22,862 nucleotides of DNA from assembly GCA_902496845.1 (NCBI GenBank), contig CABVCJ010000033.1, positions 1 through 22,862 of the forward strand, read 5' to 3'. The DNA is from an uncultured Collinsella sp. (lineage in GTDB: Bacteria > Actinomycetota > Coriobacteriia > Coriobacteriales > Coriobacteriaceae). A model generated the notes under the pieces. The model ran no database searches, had not been told where the DNA came from, and saw nothing but the letters and a program-made list of their open reading frames with translations. The translations under genes were made by a program, and so were the position numbers. Shown piece after piece: positions 7,706 to 15,999 of the stretch; position 1 is the stretch's first letter, and each line of letters begins with the position of its first letter.

Positions 7706-9466
7706 TTATGCCTCGAGGTTTTCCTCGATCCAGGCGACGGCACCCTTGGGGTCCTTAGTGAGGTCGATGTACTGTTTGCCCTTGGGCGACAGCAGCGTGA
7801 TGCCCAGGCGGTCGGTGTCGGCCTTCATCTCGTTGTAATAGGTGCGAACCTGCGGAGCCAGGACGATGACGTTGTACTGGTCCATGATGGCGTAGTGGCT
7901 GCCGTAGGCACCGGCGTTGGCGGTAATGTCGATGCCCAGCTCGTCGGCGCCTTCCTTAAGCGCGTTGGCGAGCAGTGCAGAGGTGCCGGCGCCAGCGCAC
8001 AGAACCAGAACCCTCAGATCCTTGCCCTTAAGGGCGGACGGAGCTGCGGAGGCCTCGGTGGCAGAAGCGGTCTCGACAACAGGAGCCTCAACGGCGGGGG
8101 CGGCAGCGGTCTTGACGGCCTTGGTCTCCTCGGCCTCTTCTTCGGCCAGGGTCTCGGCCTCCTGCTTGCACAGGACGTTGTCGTAGGCCTTGCAGAATGG
8201 GTAGTAGATCAAGAAGTCAACGACCAGCAGGACGACAACCAGGACCAGAGAGATCGGCTGGAAGTTGGTGTCGATGAAGGTGCCGATCGGTCCGGGGAGT
8301 GCCCACGGCATGGCATAGATAAAGCCGTTCATGCCCAAAAAGTCGATGAAGAACTTACCAATGAGGACGTTGGCCACGGGGGCAAACAGGAACGGGATCA
8401 GGAAGTACGGGTTGAGGATGATGGGCGCGGCGAACAGCAGCGGCTCGTTGACGGCGAACATCACGGGTACGACAGAGGCTTTGCCGACGGCCTTGAGCTG
8501 CTTGGAGCGCATAAAGAGCAGGAAGATGATCGGGACAATGAACGTGGCGCCGGTGCCGCCGAGTTCGCCGATGTAGTTACCGAAGTTCTCGGTCAGGGCG
8601 AGGGCGGGGTGACCGCCGGCCTGCAGCGTGGCGAGGTTGGTGGTGATGTTGCCAAACAGCGCGGCGTTGAGGGCAGGCTTAACGACCGAGGGGCCGTGGA
8701 TGCCCATGAACCAGAACAGCGGGATCATGAACCAGATGAGGGCGAGGCCGGCGTAGGAATCGGCAGCGGCGAACAGCGGGCTCACCAGCGTGGAGATGAC
8801 GTTGGCAAACGGGACGGCCAAGCAGGTGCGGCAGATAACGTCGATGACGGCGACAAACAGGATGGAGAAGCTGAAGGCGAAGATGTCGCGGAAGTTCTGG
8901 GCGATGGCGCCGGGGACTTCTTTGGGCAGCTTGATGGTGATGTCTCGCTTAATGCAGAAGGCATAGATGTTGACCGTGGCAAATGCGGCGACAAAGGAGC
9001 TCAGCAGGCCCTTGGTGCCCATGTTGTCGGTAAAGAACACCGAGACATCGGCGCCGTCGATCTTGGCACTCGTCTGGGTAACGGCCAAGATGAGCATAGC
9101 GCACATGGCGGCGACCATGGTGCTCGTGGCGTTGATGGCCTTGCCGGCAGGCATGCGGCGGTTCTTGGAGCCGGTCAGCGCGCTTGCGGTGGTGCCGGCG
9201 ACCATGATGCCCACGACGCCCATCGTGAAGTTGTAAACCTTGTTGCAGAAGTTCACGACGTCGACGTTCCACCAGTCGGGCAGCGTAAAGCCGCCGACCG
9301 TGGCGACAACGCCCGGCAGGGTCGAAATAAGCAGGAAGACAGAAGAAGACAGGATGATGGGCATTGCTGCCAAAAAGCCGTCTTTAATGGCCTGAAGGTA
9401 GATGTTCTTAGAGACCTTGTCGAAGTACGGCTGACCTTTCTCCAAGAACTTAACGATCGATTCCAT
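7706..9466 (-). CDS. PTS lactose-family EIICB component, cassette 2
   Basis: A 586-residue IIC-IIB fusion. The IIC domain (about 1-435) contains GIHGPS with His257, ELGGTGATF (301-309) and AVNEP (338-342). An Ala/Glu/Val-rich linker (436-480) precedes the IIB domain with VLVLCAGAGTS and phosphorylatable Cys490. GAGGAG lies eight bases before the ATG. It is the second gene of its operon, 176 bp after lacG2, the reverse of cassettes 1 and 3. Its sequence is closest to the cassette 1 EIICB. The transported sugar is unknown; a phosphorylated beta-galactoside is inferred from the neighbouring GH1 enzyme. No EIIA is present locally. Confidence 0.88.
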   Translation of the reverse strand: MESIVKFLEKGQPYFDKVSKNIYLQAIKDGFLAAMPIILSSSVFLLISTLPGVVATVGGFTLPDWWNVDVVNFCNKVYNFTMGVVGIMVAGTTASALTGSKNRRMPAGKAINATSTMVAAMCAMLILAVTQTSAKIDGADVSVFFTDNMGTKGLLSSFVAAFATVNIYAFCIKRDITIKLPKEVPGAIAQNFRDIFAFSFSILFVAVIDVICRTCLAVPFANVISTLVSPLFAAADSYAGLALIWFMIPLFWFMGIHGPSVVKPALNAALFGNITTNLATLQAGGHPALALTENFGNYIGELGGTGATFIVPIIFLLFMRSKQLKAVGKASVVPVMFAVNEPLLFAAPIILNPYFLIPFLFAPVANVLIGKFFIDFLGMNGFIYAMPWALPGPIGTFIDTNFQPISLVLVVVLLVVDFLIYYPFCKAYDNVLCKQEAETLAEEEAEETKAVKTAAAPAVEAPVVETASATEASAAPSALKGKDLRVLVLCAGAGTSALLANALKEGADELGIDITANAGAYGSHYAIMDQYNVIVLAPQVRTYYNEMKADTDRLGITLLSPKGKQYIDLTKDPKGAVAWIEENLEA

Positions 9467-9579
9467 AGTTCACGCTCCTCTTTGCATGAAATCTTAATGG
9501 CATGGACGTTGAAAACCTATATGGTCTCCCGCTTGCTAAAAGCCCGGGTGCAGGCGGGGTCGGTCCCAGGGGGAGAGAG

Positions 9580-9616
9580 GGGAGCGGCTGGGTTTGTATC
9601 GCATAGGGCCGCTCCC
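9580..9616 (-). other. Intercistronic hairpin between lacG2 and lacE2
   Basis: GGGAGCGGC (9580-9588) pairs perfectly with GCCGCTCCC (9608-9616). On the minus strand it is followed by CTCTCTCCCCC rather than T's, so it is not a classical terminator. It may set the ratio of lacG2 to lacE2 message. Confidence 0.65.
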
Positions 9617-9642
9617 TTCTCGGGGGAAAGCGAGGCGATGCG

Positions 9643-11091
9643 CTACTGCGCGTCCGCCATAGTGTCGGCGAGCTCCTTGTACCAGAGTGCCGACTGCTTG
9701 ATGTAGCGTTTTTGCGTGTCGAAGTCGATGTAGAACAGGCCGTAGCGCTTGTTATAGCCGTTGGCCCACGAGAACTGGTCCTGCAGGCTCCAGATAAAGT
9801 AGCCCTGGACGTCGACGCCCTCGGCGCGCGCCTGGAGCACCTTCTCCATGTGCTGGTCGACAAAGTCGATGCGCTCGGGATCGGCGACGATGCCGTTTGC
9901 GTCGGGCTCGGGGTCCTTGTGGCCCAGGCCGTTTTCGGTGATATAGATGACGGGGAGGTTGGGATAGGTGGCGCTGATGTGCTTGAGCGTGTCGTAGAGG
10001 CCTTGCGGGTAGATGAGCCAATCCCAGTCGGTGGTGGGGATACCCGGCATATCGACCTGCTGCCCGACGCCCTTAAACTTAAAGCACGAGGTGCCCTTGT
10101 CTCCGGTGCCGTTAAAGCTGTTGGTGGACTCGCCATCGTAGGCGGCGATAAACGCCGACTGATAGTAGTTGAGGCCGAACATATCGTTGCGGGGCGCCGC
10201 CTTGGCGAGCTCCTCCATGTCGCTGTCCTCAACCGTAAGCGTGGCGTTGTTGGCACGCAGAATCTCGTTGATGAGTGAGAGGGTGCGCGCGGAGTAGTGA
10301 CCCAGGAAGGCGCCGTCCATGATGAAGTCGGTGTAGAAGGCGTTGTACAGGTCGGCGGCGTGCTGGTCGGCGGGCGAGTCGGTGGCAGGATATGCCGGCG
10401 TCAGGACGTTGACCATGCCAATGCGTCCGCCCAGGTGCTCGGTCTCGTCAAGATCCTTATACAGGTTGACGGCGCGGGCGTGGGCAACGAGCTCGTTGTG
10501 CTGGCTCTGGATGCCGCTCGTCACATCAAAGTGATGGTTGGGCGGGAAGTTGCCTTGGATGTATTGGGAGTGCGAGAGGCTGATGAGCTCGTTGATGGTG
10601 AACCAATTCTTGACCTCGCGGAACTCGCGGAAGCAGAACTCGGCATAGCGCACATAGGCGTCGACGGTCTTGCGGTTGAGCCAGTCGCCCTGGTTGAACA
10701 GGGCGGCGGGGGAGTCAAAGTGATGCAGGGACACATAGGGCTCGACGCCATACTTTTTGCAGCAGGCGAACAGCTCGTGGTAGTGCTTAACGCCCTCGGC
10801 GAGGGGTTCGGCATCGTCGCCGTTGGGGAAGATGCGGGTCCAGGCGATGGACACACGAATGGCGTTGAGTCCATGCTCGGCAGAAAGGCGGATATCCTCC
10901 TCGTAGCGGTTGTAGAAATCACTGGCCGGGTCGGGCAAAAAGCGACCCTGGGCGACAAGGTAATCGTCCCACATGGTCTTACCCTTGCCTGCCACCTTCG
11001 TGGAACCTTCCGTTTGGTACGCGGCGGTTGCGGCGCCCCAAACAAAGCCCTTCGGCAGCTGCTGTACGCGGTTTAGCAAAGACATATGCAT
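9643..11091 (-). CDS. lacG: GH1 6-phospho-beta-galactosidase-like enzyme, cassette 2
   Basis: A 482-residue GH1 enzyme, first gene of the cassette 2 operon. The GH1 start is FVWGAATAAYQTEG (16-29). The acid/base is Glu168, here in TINE rather than TFNE. The nucleophile is Glu386 in ITENG. The phosphate-recognition loop FSWANGYNKRYG is intact, so a 6-phosphorylated substrate is expected. It is the most diverged of the three: the LacG-like SRIFPNGTGEIN stretch is replaced by TRIFPNGDDAEPLAEG. The start at 11091 has GAGAGG close upstream; Met3 at 11085 is equally possible. 6-phospho-beta-glucosidase activity cannot be ruled out. Confidence 0.85.
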   Translation of the reverse strand: MHMSLLNRVQQLPKGFVWGAATAAYQTEGSTKVAGKGKTMWDDYLVAQGRFLPDPASDFYNRYEEDIRLSAEHGLNAIRVSIAWTRIFPNGDDAEPLAEGVKHYHELFACCKKYGVEPYVSLHHFDSPAALFNQGDWLNRKTVDAYVRYAEFCFREFREVKNWFTINELISLSHSQYIQGNFPPNHHFDVTSGIQSQHNELVAHARAVNLYKDLDETEHLGGRIGMVNVLTPAYPATDSPADQHAADLYNAFYTDFIMDGAFLGHYSARTLSLINEILRANNATLTVEDSDMEELAKAAPRNDMFGLNYYQSAFIAAYDGESTNSFNGTGDKGTSCFKFKGVGQQVDMPGIPTTDWDWLIYPQGLYDTLKHISATYPNLPVIYITENGLGHKDPEPDANGIVADPERIDFVDQHMEKVLQARAEGVDVQGYFIWSLQDQFSWANGYNKRYGLFYIDFDTQKRYIKQSALWYKELADTMADAQ

Positions 11092-11108
11092 ACATCCTCT
11101 CGTCTCGC

Positions 11109-11127
11109 TGTTCGATATTGTGCGTTT
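11109..11127. promoter_or_regulatory. Shared-motif copy in the lacG2 leader
   Basis: TGTTCGATATTGTGCGTTT matches the lacF upstream site TGTTCGATATTGTTCAGAT exactly over its first 13 bases. It lies 18 bp upstream of the lacG2 start. Confidence 0.45.
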
Positions 11128-11205
11128 GCGCTCAGGAGGCTCCCTGGTTAGCGTTCAGCGGTGAAAAAGCCCGATAAACACTATCTTAAAATGATTAGAA
11201 CCAAA

Positions 11206-11243
11206 ATGAGCACGTGAACATTTGACAATGAGCACGTTAACAT
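11206..11243. promoter_or_regulatory. Cassette 2 private LacI-type operators (tandem pair)
   Basis: ATGAGCACGTGAACAT (11206-11221) and ATGAGCACGTTAACAT (11228-11243) are 22 bp apart, about two helical turns. Both keep the central ACGT of LacI-type sites, but their half-sites differ from those of cassette 1. They lie about 115-150 bp upstream of lacG2 and probably control that operon. Confidence 0.75.
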
Positions 11244-11298
11244 CCGGCTGGGATGTATAGAAACAAAACAACTTCAAACAGCTGCGAACGGTTGTATT

Positions 11299-11348
11299 TG
11301 TTCGGTAAGCGGTTTTGATTGACAGAAGTTTTCATGTTGTGGTATATG
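11299..11348 (+). promoter_or_regulatory. lacI2 promoter with shared regulon motif
   Basis: TGTTCGGTAAGCGGTTTTGA starts at 11299 and runs into a -35 TTGACA (11319-11324). Eighteen bases later is TATATG (11343-11348) as -10. The shared motif therefore overlaps the -35 region. The rest of the 11092-11426 gap holds the operators listed separately and an AT-rich stretch around 11244-11285 with no clear signal. Confidence 0.6.
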
Positions 11349-11359
11349 GCTCGGGTATC

Positions 11360-11375
11360 ATGAGCACGTTATCAA
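11360..11375. promoter_or_regulatory. Cassette 2 private operator, third copy
   Basis: ATGAGCACGTTATCAA lies just downstream of the lacI2 -10, at the expected start of transcription. This position fits autorepression of lacI2. Confidence 0.7.
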
Positions 11376-11426
11376 TGTATGTACGATGCGCCATGGGCGC
11401 GGGGAATAGTTGGGAAGCAGGTTAGC

Positions 11427-12464
11427 GTGGAAGGCATGGATCAGCAGACAAGGAATGGTCGTTCGGCGAGCGCGGCAGAGGTTGCGGCGCTCGCTGGCGT
11501 GAGCCGCCAGACTGTGTCTCGCGTGGTCAACGGTATGCCCAACGTGACGGAAAAGACGCGCAAGCGTGTGCTGGCCGCCATGGAAGAGCTGGGCTTTCGT
11601 CCCAATTTTGCTGGAGCGGCGTTGCGCGGCGGGTCGTATCGTTCTATTGGCCTGTGCATGTACAACATCACACGTGTCGGTAACCTGGCGACGCTCGAGG
11701 GTATCATGCAAGCGGCGCGCGAGCATGATTTTGCCGTCACTATGATCGAGATGGGCGGCGACAAGCCCTATGCACTTGCCGATGCCTCGCGCCGCATGGT
11801 CGAGCGACCCGTCGACGGCATGATTCTCAACATGAACCGCATGGCTCCCGATTTTGAGGAGTTTGTTCCCCAGCCGGGAGTGCGAACGGTCATCCTGTCC
11901 ATGTATGCGCATCCGCGCTGCACGACGATCGACTCCGACCAGTATGGTTCGTGCGAGCTGTTGACCAATTATCTGCTGGAACATGGTCACTCGAATATGC
12001 GGTTTGTGGCGGGTCCGGAAAACTCGATTTCCTCGCGTTTTCGTGAGGCCGGTTGGCGCGATACGCTGGGTCGTGCTCATGTCGATGCCGCTCCGATGCT
12101 GCGTGGCGATTGGAGTGCGGACAGTGGGTACGCCATGGGCGAGCGGATTGCGGCCGAGGTGCTTGCCGGCGGGTCGCAGACGCCGACTGCCGTGCTTGCG
12201 GCAAATGACCAGATGGCGCTGGGCGTTATCGCCGCGCTCGAGAACGCGGGCCTGTCCGTGCCCGACGACGTGAGCGTGGTTGGTATCGACGACGCACTCG
12301 AGGGACTTGTTCCTCACAATCGGCTGACGACGCTGCGATTTGATTTGCGCGGTGTCGGTAAGCTTGCGTTTGAGGCGGCGATTGGAGAGAGCTCGTCTAT
12401 CGAGGCGATTCATGTGCCGAGCACGCTGGTCGAACGCTCGACTGTTAGGGACATACGGGGTTAG
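11427..12464 (+). CDS. LacI-family transcriptional regulator, cassette 2
   Basis: A 345-residue repressor from the GTG at 11427; GGGAAG lies nine bases upstream. The ATG at 11436 is rejected as start because no Shine-Dalgarno sits at a workable distance. The helix-turn-helix is SAAEVAALAGVSRQTVSRVV, with Arg27, Gln28 and Arg32 as the predicted base-reading residues. The hinge lies near NFAGAALRGGSYRS. The sensor domain shows AVLAANDQMALG and VPDDVSVVGIDD, and it ends with TLVERSTVRDIRG. It is divergent from lacG2. Three ATGAGCACGT operators lie in the intervening 335 bp. The effector is unknown. Confidence 0.9.
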   Translation: MEGMDQQTRNGRSASAAEVAALAGVSRQTVSRVVNGMPNVTEKTRKRVLAAMEELGFRPNFAGAALRGGSYRSIGLCMYNITRVGNLATLEGIMQAAREHDFAVTMIEMGGDKPYALADASRRMVERPVDGMILNMNRMAPDFEEFVPQPGVRTVILSMYAHPRCTTIDSDQYGSCELLTNYLLEHGHSNMRFVAGPENSISSRFREAGWRDTLGRAHVDAAPMLRGDWSADSGYAMGERIAAEVLAGGSQTPTAVLAANDQMALGVIAALENAGLSVPDDVSVVGIDDALEGLVPHNRLTTLRFDLRGVGKLAFEAAIGESSSIEAIHVPSTLVERSTVRDIRG

Positions 12465-12479
12465 GTCCTACTCCGTCTG

Positions 12480-12615
12480 TCTCGATTTGTAACAGGTAGA
12501 CGGTCAAAAGCGGGCTACGTGTTACAGATTTAGATTCTTCGGAAAGAGCAATCCTGTTCGTCTCAATCTGTAACAGCTTGGACCCAAAAACTCGGCTAGA
12601 TGTTACAGATTGAGA
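12480..12615. repeat. Two 55-bp inverted-repeat elements (copies E and F)
   Basis: Copy E is 12480-12534 (arms TCTCGATTTGTAACA and TGTTACAGATTTAGA). Copy F is 12561-12615 (arms TCTCAATCTGTAACA and TGTTACAGATTGAGA, a perfect inverse). The spacing between them is 26 bp, so the arm motif again recurs about every 40 bp in alternating orientation (40, 41, 40). The inner 25 bp of E resembles that of copy B. They lie in the convergent gap between lacI2 and lacG3. Confidence 0.9.
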
Positions 12616-12636
12616 CAAGCGGCCCCCGAACCGCCC

Positions 12637-12681
12637 AAAAAAGGCCGGGGGCGGCGCGCCGTGTGACGTGCCGCCCCCGGC
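12637..12681 (-). terminator. Intrinsic terminator of cassette 3 (lacE3-lacG3)
   Basis: GCCGGGGGCGGC (12644-12655) pairs with GCCGCCCCCGGC (12670-12681). On the minus strand six T's (plus 12637-12642) follow after two bases. Confidence 0.9.
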
Positions 12682-12726
12682 TGAGAAATGAGGACAGGTT
12701 ATGTGGGCAGGCGACCCCGCCAGCCG

Positions 12727-14166
12727 CTAGTCCAGACGACGGGTCTGCGCCACGTGCTTATACCAGTATGCGCTTGCCTTGGGCGTGCGCTTCTGGGTTT
12801 CAAAGTCAACGTAGAAGAAGCCATAGCGCTTGTTGTAGCCATTGGTCCAGGAAAACTGATCCTGCAGGCTCCACAGGAAGTAGCCGCCCACGTTGACGCC
12901 CACCTCCATGGCCTTGAGCAACCAGCGCAGGTGCTGCTCGATGTAGTCGATGCGCGGCTGATCGTCCACAAAACCGTCCTTGTAGGGGTCCTTGTAGCCC
13001 ATGCCGTTCTCGGTGATGAAGATCTGCTTGTAGTTGGGGTAGCGCTGCTTAATGTAGACGAGCAGATCGAACAGGCCCTCGGGATAGATGATCCAGTCCC
13101 AGTCGGTGGTGGGGACGCCGGGCTTGTTCACATGCTCGCCAATGCCCTTAACGCGCCAGCGGCCAGTGCCCTTCTCGCCCGTACCGTTGTGGTGCAGGTC
13201 GTTCTCGCCATCGTAGGCCTTCAAGAAGCGGCACTGGTAGTTGTTAACGCCCAGGTAGTCGTTGTAGAGCGCGGCCTCGCGCATGATTTCCAGATCCTCG
13301 TCTAGGATCTCGATGGTGCCGCCCGAGACGGCAGCCAAGCGGTTGGCGCACTCGAGGGTGTCGGGCGCGTAGTCGCCGCGGAAGGTGGCGTCGAGCAAGA
13401 ACTGGTTCTGCAGCACGTGCTCGTTGTTGGCGGCTTTGATGTCGGCGGGGTCGTTCTCGTTGAGCGGATACTTAAACTCCAGCGACTGGATGACGCCGAT
13501 CTTGCCCTTAAAGCCGCCGTTGTGGAAGGCCAGCACGGCCTTGGCGTGGGCGAGCATCATGTTGTGCTCGCACTGGAAAGCCTCGGCCAGATGCGCCTTG
13601 ACGCCACCGGGGAAGGTGCCCTCGATGTAGGTGTTGGAGGCGTCGGCCCAGATCTCGTTAAAGGTGAACCAGTAGGTCACCTGGTCGGCGTACTCCTTAA
13701 AGCAGAAGGTGGCAAAGTCCACAAAGGCGTCGATGGTCTCGCGGTTGAGGAAGTCGCCCTTCTCAAAGAGGGGCAGCGGCGTATCGAAGTGATGCAGCGT
13801 GACAAACGGCTCAACGTGGTGCTTGTGGCACTCGGCGAAGAGGTCGTGGTAGAACTGGACACCCTCGGGGTTGATTTCGCCGGTACCGTTGGGGAAGATG
13901 CGGCTCCAGGCGATGGAGAGGCGGATGCCGTTGATACCGAACTCCTCGCACAGCTCCAAGTCGACGGGGTACTGGTTGTAGAAGTCCGAAGCGGGATCGG
14001 GGGAAAAGCGCCCCTGGGCCTCCAAGAAGTCGTCCCAGGCGACTTTGCCCTTACCGTGGGTGCGGGTCTCGCCCTCTACCTGGTAAGCAGCAGTGGCGCC
14101 GCCAAAGACAAAGCCCTCGGGAAACTGCGCAGGCGGGTTGGTGACGCTAGCGGGGTTAACGGACAT
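12727..14166 (-). CDS. lacG: 6-phospho-beta-galactosidase LacG, cassette 3
   Basis: A 479-residue GH1 enzyme that most resembles classical LacG (YPVDLELCEEFGINGIRLSI, HVEPFVTLHHFDTP, GDFLNRETID). It hydrolyses lactose 6-phosphate to galactose 6-phosphate and glucose. The acid/base is Glu171 in TFNE and the nucleophile is Glu386 in ITENG. The phosphate-binding loop FSWTNGYNKRYG is intact. Upstream GGATCATC provides a modest ribosome site for the ATG at 14166. It lies 66 bp downstream of lacE3 and ends before a strong terminator. Next to a LacE-like permease, this is the best candidate for true lactose use in the window. Confidence 0.93.
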   Translation of the reverse strand: MSVNPASVTNPPAQFPEGFVFGGATAAYQVEGETRTHGKGKVAWDDFLEAQGRFSPDPASDFYNQYPVDLELCEEFGINGIRLSIAWSRIFPNGTGEINPEGVQFYHDLFAECHKHHVEPFVTLHHFDTPLPLFEKGDFLNRETIDAFVDFATFCFKEYADQVTYWFTFNEIWADASNTYIEGTFPGGVKAHLAEAFQCEHNMMLAHAKAVLAFHNGGFKGKIGVIQSLEFKYPLNENDPADIKAANNEHVLQNQFLLDATFRGDYAPDTLECANRLAAVSGGTIEILDEDLEIMREAALYNDYLGVNNYQCRFLKAYDGENDLHHNGTGEKGTGRWRVKGIGEHVNKPGVPTTDWDWIIYPEGLFDLLVYIKQRYPNYKQIFITENGMGYKDPYKDGFVDDQPRIDYIEQHLRWLLKAMEVGVNVGGYFLWSLQDQFSWTNGYNKRYGFFYVDFETQKRTPKASAYWYKHVAQTRRLD

Positions 14167-14193
14167 GATGATCCAATCGTTTAAATCGAAGGA

Positions 14194-14219
14194 CCAGCCG
14201 GTCTTGGATGGTCGGCTGG
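14194..14219 (-). other. Intercistronic hairpin between lacE3 and lacG3
   Basis: CCAGCCG (14194-14200) pairs with CGGCTGG (14213-14219). There is no T-run on the minus strand. It parallels the hairpins in the other two cassettes although the sequence is unrelated. Confidence 0.6.
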
Positions 14220-14232
14220 CCCTGAGCGTTAC

Positions 14233-15999
14233 TTACTTCGAAAGCTGCTCGGAGACGAAGGCGAGAGACTTATCGCCGTTCTGGGAGAGCTCGATGTACT
14301 GCTTACCGCGACAGGCGACGCACTTGTTGCCCACGCGCTCGCAGTCCTTCTGCAGGTCGGCCAAGTAGCTGGCAGCCTGCGGGGCCAGGACGACCAGGTC
14401 AAAGTCGGGGAGCATGTCGACGTGGTTACCATATGCCTCGGCAGCGGTCTCAAGATTGATGCCGCGCTCCTTGGCGGCCTTGGCCAGCGCGTTGGCGAGC
14501 AGGCCCGAGGTTCCGCCACCCTGGCAGAGCACGAGTACGCGCTTGCCGTTGAGGTCGCTGGCGGTCGTTGCCTCAGTGGCGACAGCGGCGGGGGCGTCGG
14601 CCTTCACGGCCTCGGCAGCAGCGCCGGCGGCAACGCTCTTGGCGTCAGCCTTGCCCTGGAAGGCATCGCTGAGCTTGGCGGCCTTCTCGGCGTTCTTGGC
14701 GGCGAGCTCCTCTTGGGAAATCTCGGCCTCCTCGGCGCACTTCTGGGCGTCGTAGGCACGGAAGAACGGGTAGTACAGAACGAAGTCGACGACCAGGATA
14801 AGGGCGAGCATCACAAAGGCGAGCGGCTGGAAGCCCAGGCCCATGATGGTGCCGATGGGGCCGGGGACAGTCCAGGGCAGGGTGTACATAAAGCCGTTCA
14901 TGCCCAAAAAGTCGATAAAGATCTTGAGGATCCAGATGTTGGCGATCGGGGCAAAGACAAACGGGACAAAGAAGACGGGGTTGAGCACGATGGGTGCGGC
15001 GAACAGCAGCGGCTCGTTGACGGCAAAGCACACGGGAACGATAGCGGCCTTACCGACGGCGCGCATCTCCTGGGACTTGGCCAGGAAGCAGAACATAAAG
15101 ACCAGGACGAGCGTGGCGCCGGTGCCGCCCATGCAGACGACGAAGTACTGGGCACCCTGGGTCAGGACAGCGGAAGCGTGCTGGCCAGCCTGGAACGCAG
15201 CCAGGTTGTCGGTCATGTTGGCAACGAGGGCGGCGGCGATGGCGGGCTCGACGATCGAGGGGCCGTGGACGCCCACGAACCAGAACAGGCTCATGGCGCC
15301 GTAGATCACAGCGAGGCCGATGTAGCCATCGGCAGCGGTGAACAGGGGCTGGAACACCTGGATGACGCCCTGGGCAAAGCAGAAGCCAAAAGCAGCGCGG
15401 AAGACGATGTCAAAGACCCAAAAGACGGTGATGCAGACGGAGAAGGGGATGATGTCCTTAAAGGTCTGCGAGATGTTGGGCGGGACCTGCTCGGGCATCT
15501 TGACGGTGATGTTGCGCTTAATGAAGAACTTGTAGATGATGCCGGTCACAAACGCAGCGATGAAAGCGGTCAGCAGGCCCTTGGAACCAAGGTAGGTGGT
15601 GTTGAAGCCGCTGGCGGCGTCCGTGGCGATGGTGTCGCTCGAAAGGAGCAAGAAGCCGATGATGGCCGCGCACATGCACGAGATGAAGTTGATCTGGTTG
15701 TTCTTGGGCAGATCGCGGTTCTGAGCGTCGGCGAAGTGCTTGGCCGTGGTGGCGGCGCAGGCGATGGCCAGGATGCCCATGGAGTAGTTGTAGCACTTCC
15801 ACAGGGCGTTGTTGATGTCATCGGGCCAGTAGAAACCCCAGATGTTGGGGACCGAGGCTACCAGGCAGAAGATGGACGAGAAGATGATGATGGGGATGAC
15901 GGAGATAAAGCCGTCGCGGATCGCCTTGAGGTACTTGTTGCGGGCGATCGCGTTGAAAAAGGGCTGGCCCTTTTCGATAGTGGCGATGAGTTGCTCCAT
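14233..15999 (-). CDS. lacE: PTS lactose-specific EIICB component, cassette 3
   Basis: A 588-residue IIC-IIB fusion that imports lactose and delivers it as lactose 6-phosphate. The IIC part (about 1-420) closely follows classical LacE: NNQINFIS (100-107), MPEQVPPNISQTFKDI, GVHGPSIVEPAIAA (His245) and MGGTGATL. An Ala/Lys/Glu-rich linker (421-484) leads to the IIB domain, where VLVLCQGGGTS places the phosphorylated cysteine at Cys492. AGGAG lies six bases before the ATG. It is first in its operon, under cassette 3 operators. The IIB domain is the most diverged of the three (CQGGGTS versus CAGAGTS), yet it must presumably accept phosphate from the same EIIA. Confidence 0.92.
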   Translation of the reverse strand: MEQLIATIEKGQPFFNAIARNKYLKAIRDGFISVIPIIIFSSIFCLVASVPNIWGFYWPDDINNALWKCYNYSMGILAIACAATTAKHFADAQNRDLPKNNQINFISCMCAAIIGFLLLSSDTIATDAASGFNTTYLGSKGLLTAFIAAFVTGIIYKFFIKRNITVKMPEQVPPNISQTFKDIIPFSVCITVFWVFDIVFRAAFGFCFAQGVIQVFQPLFTAADGYIGLAVIYGAMSLFWFVGVHGPSIVEPAIAAALVANMTDNLAAFQAGQHASAVLTQGAQYFVVCMGGTGATLVLVFMFCFLAKSQEMRAVGKAAIVPVCFAVNEPLLFAAPIVLNPVFFVPFVFAPIANIWILKIFIDFLGMNGFMYTLPWTVPGPIGTIMGLGFQPLAFVMLALILVVDFVLYYPFFRAYDAQKCAEEAEISQEELAAKNAEKAAKLSDAFQGKADAKSVAAGAAAEAVKADAPAAVATEATTASDLNGKRVLVLCQGGGTSGLLANALAKAAKERGINLETAAEAYGNHVDMLPDFDLVVLAPQAASYLADLQKDCERVGNKCVACRGKQYIELSQNGDKSLAFVSEQLSK

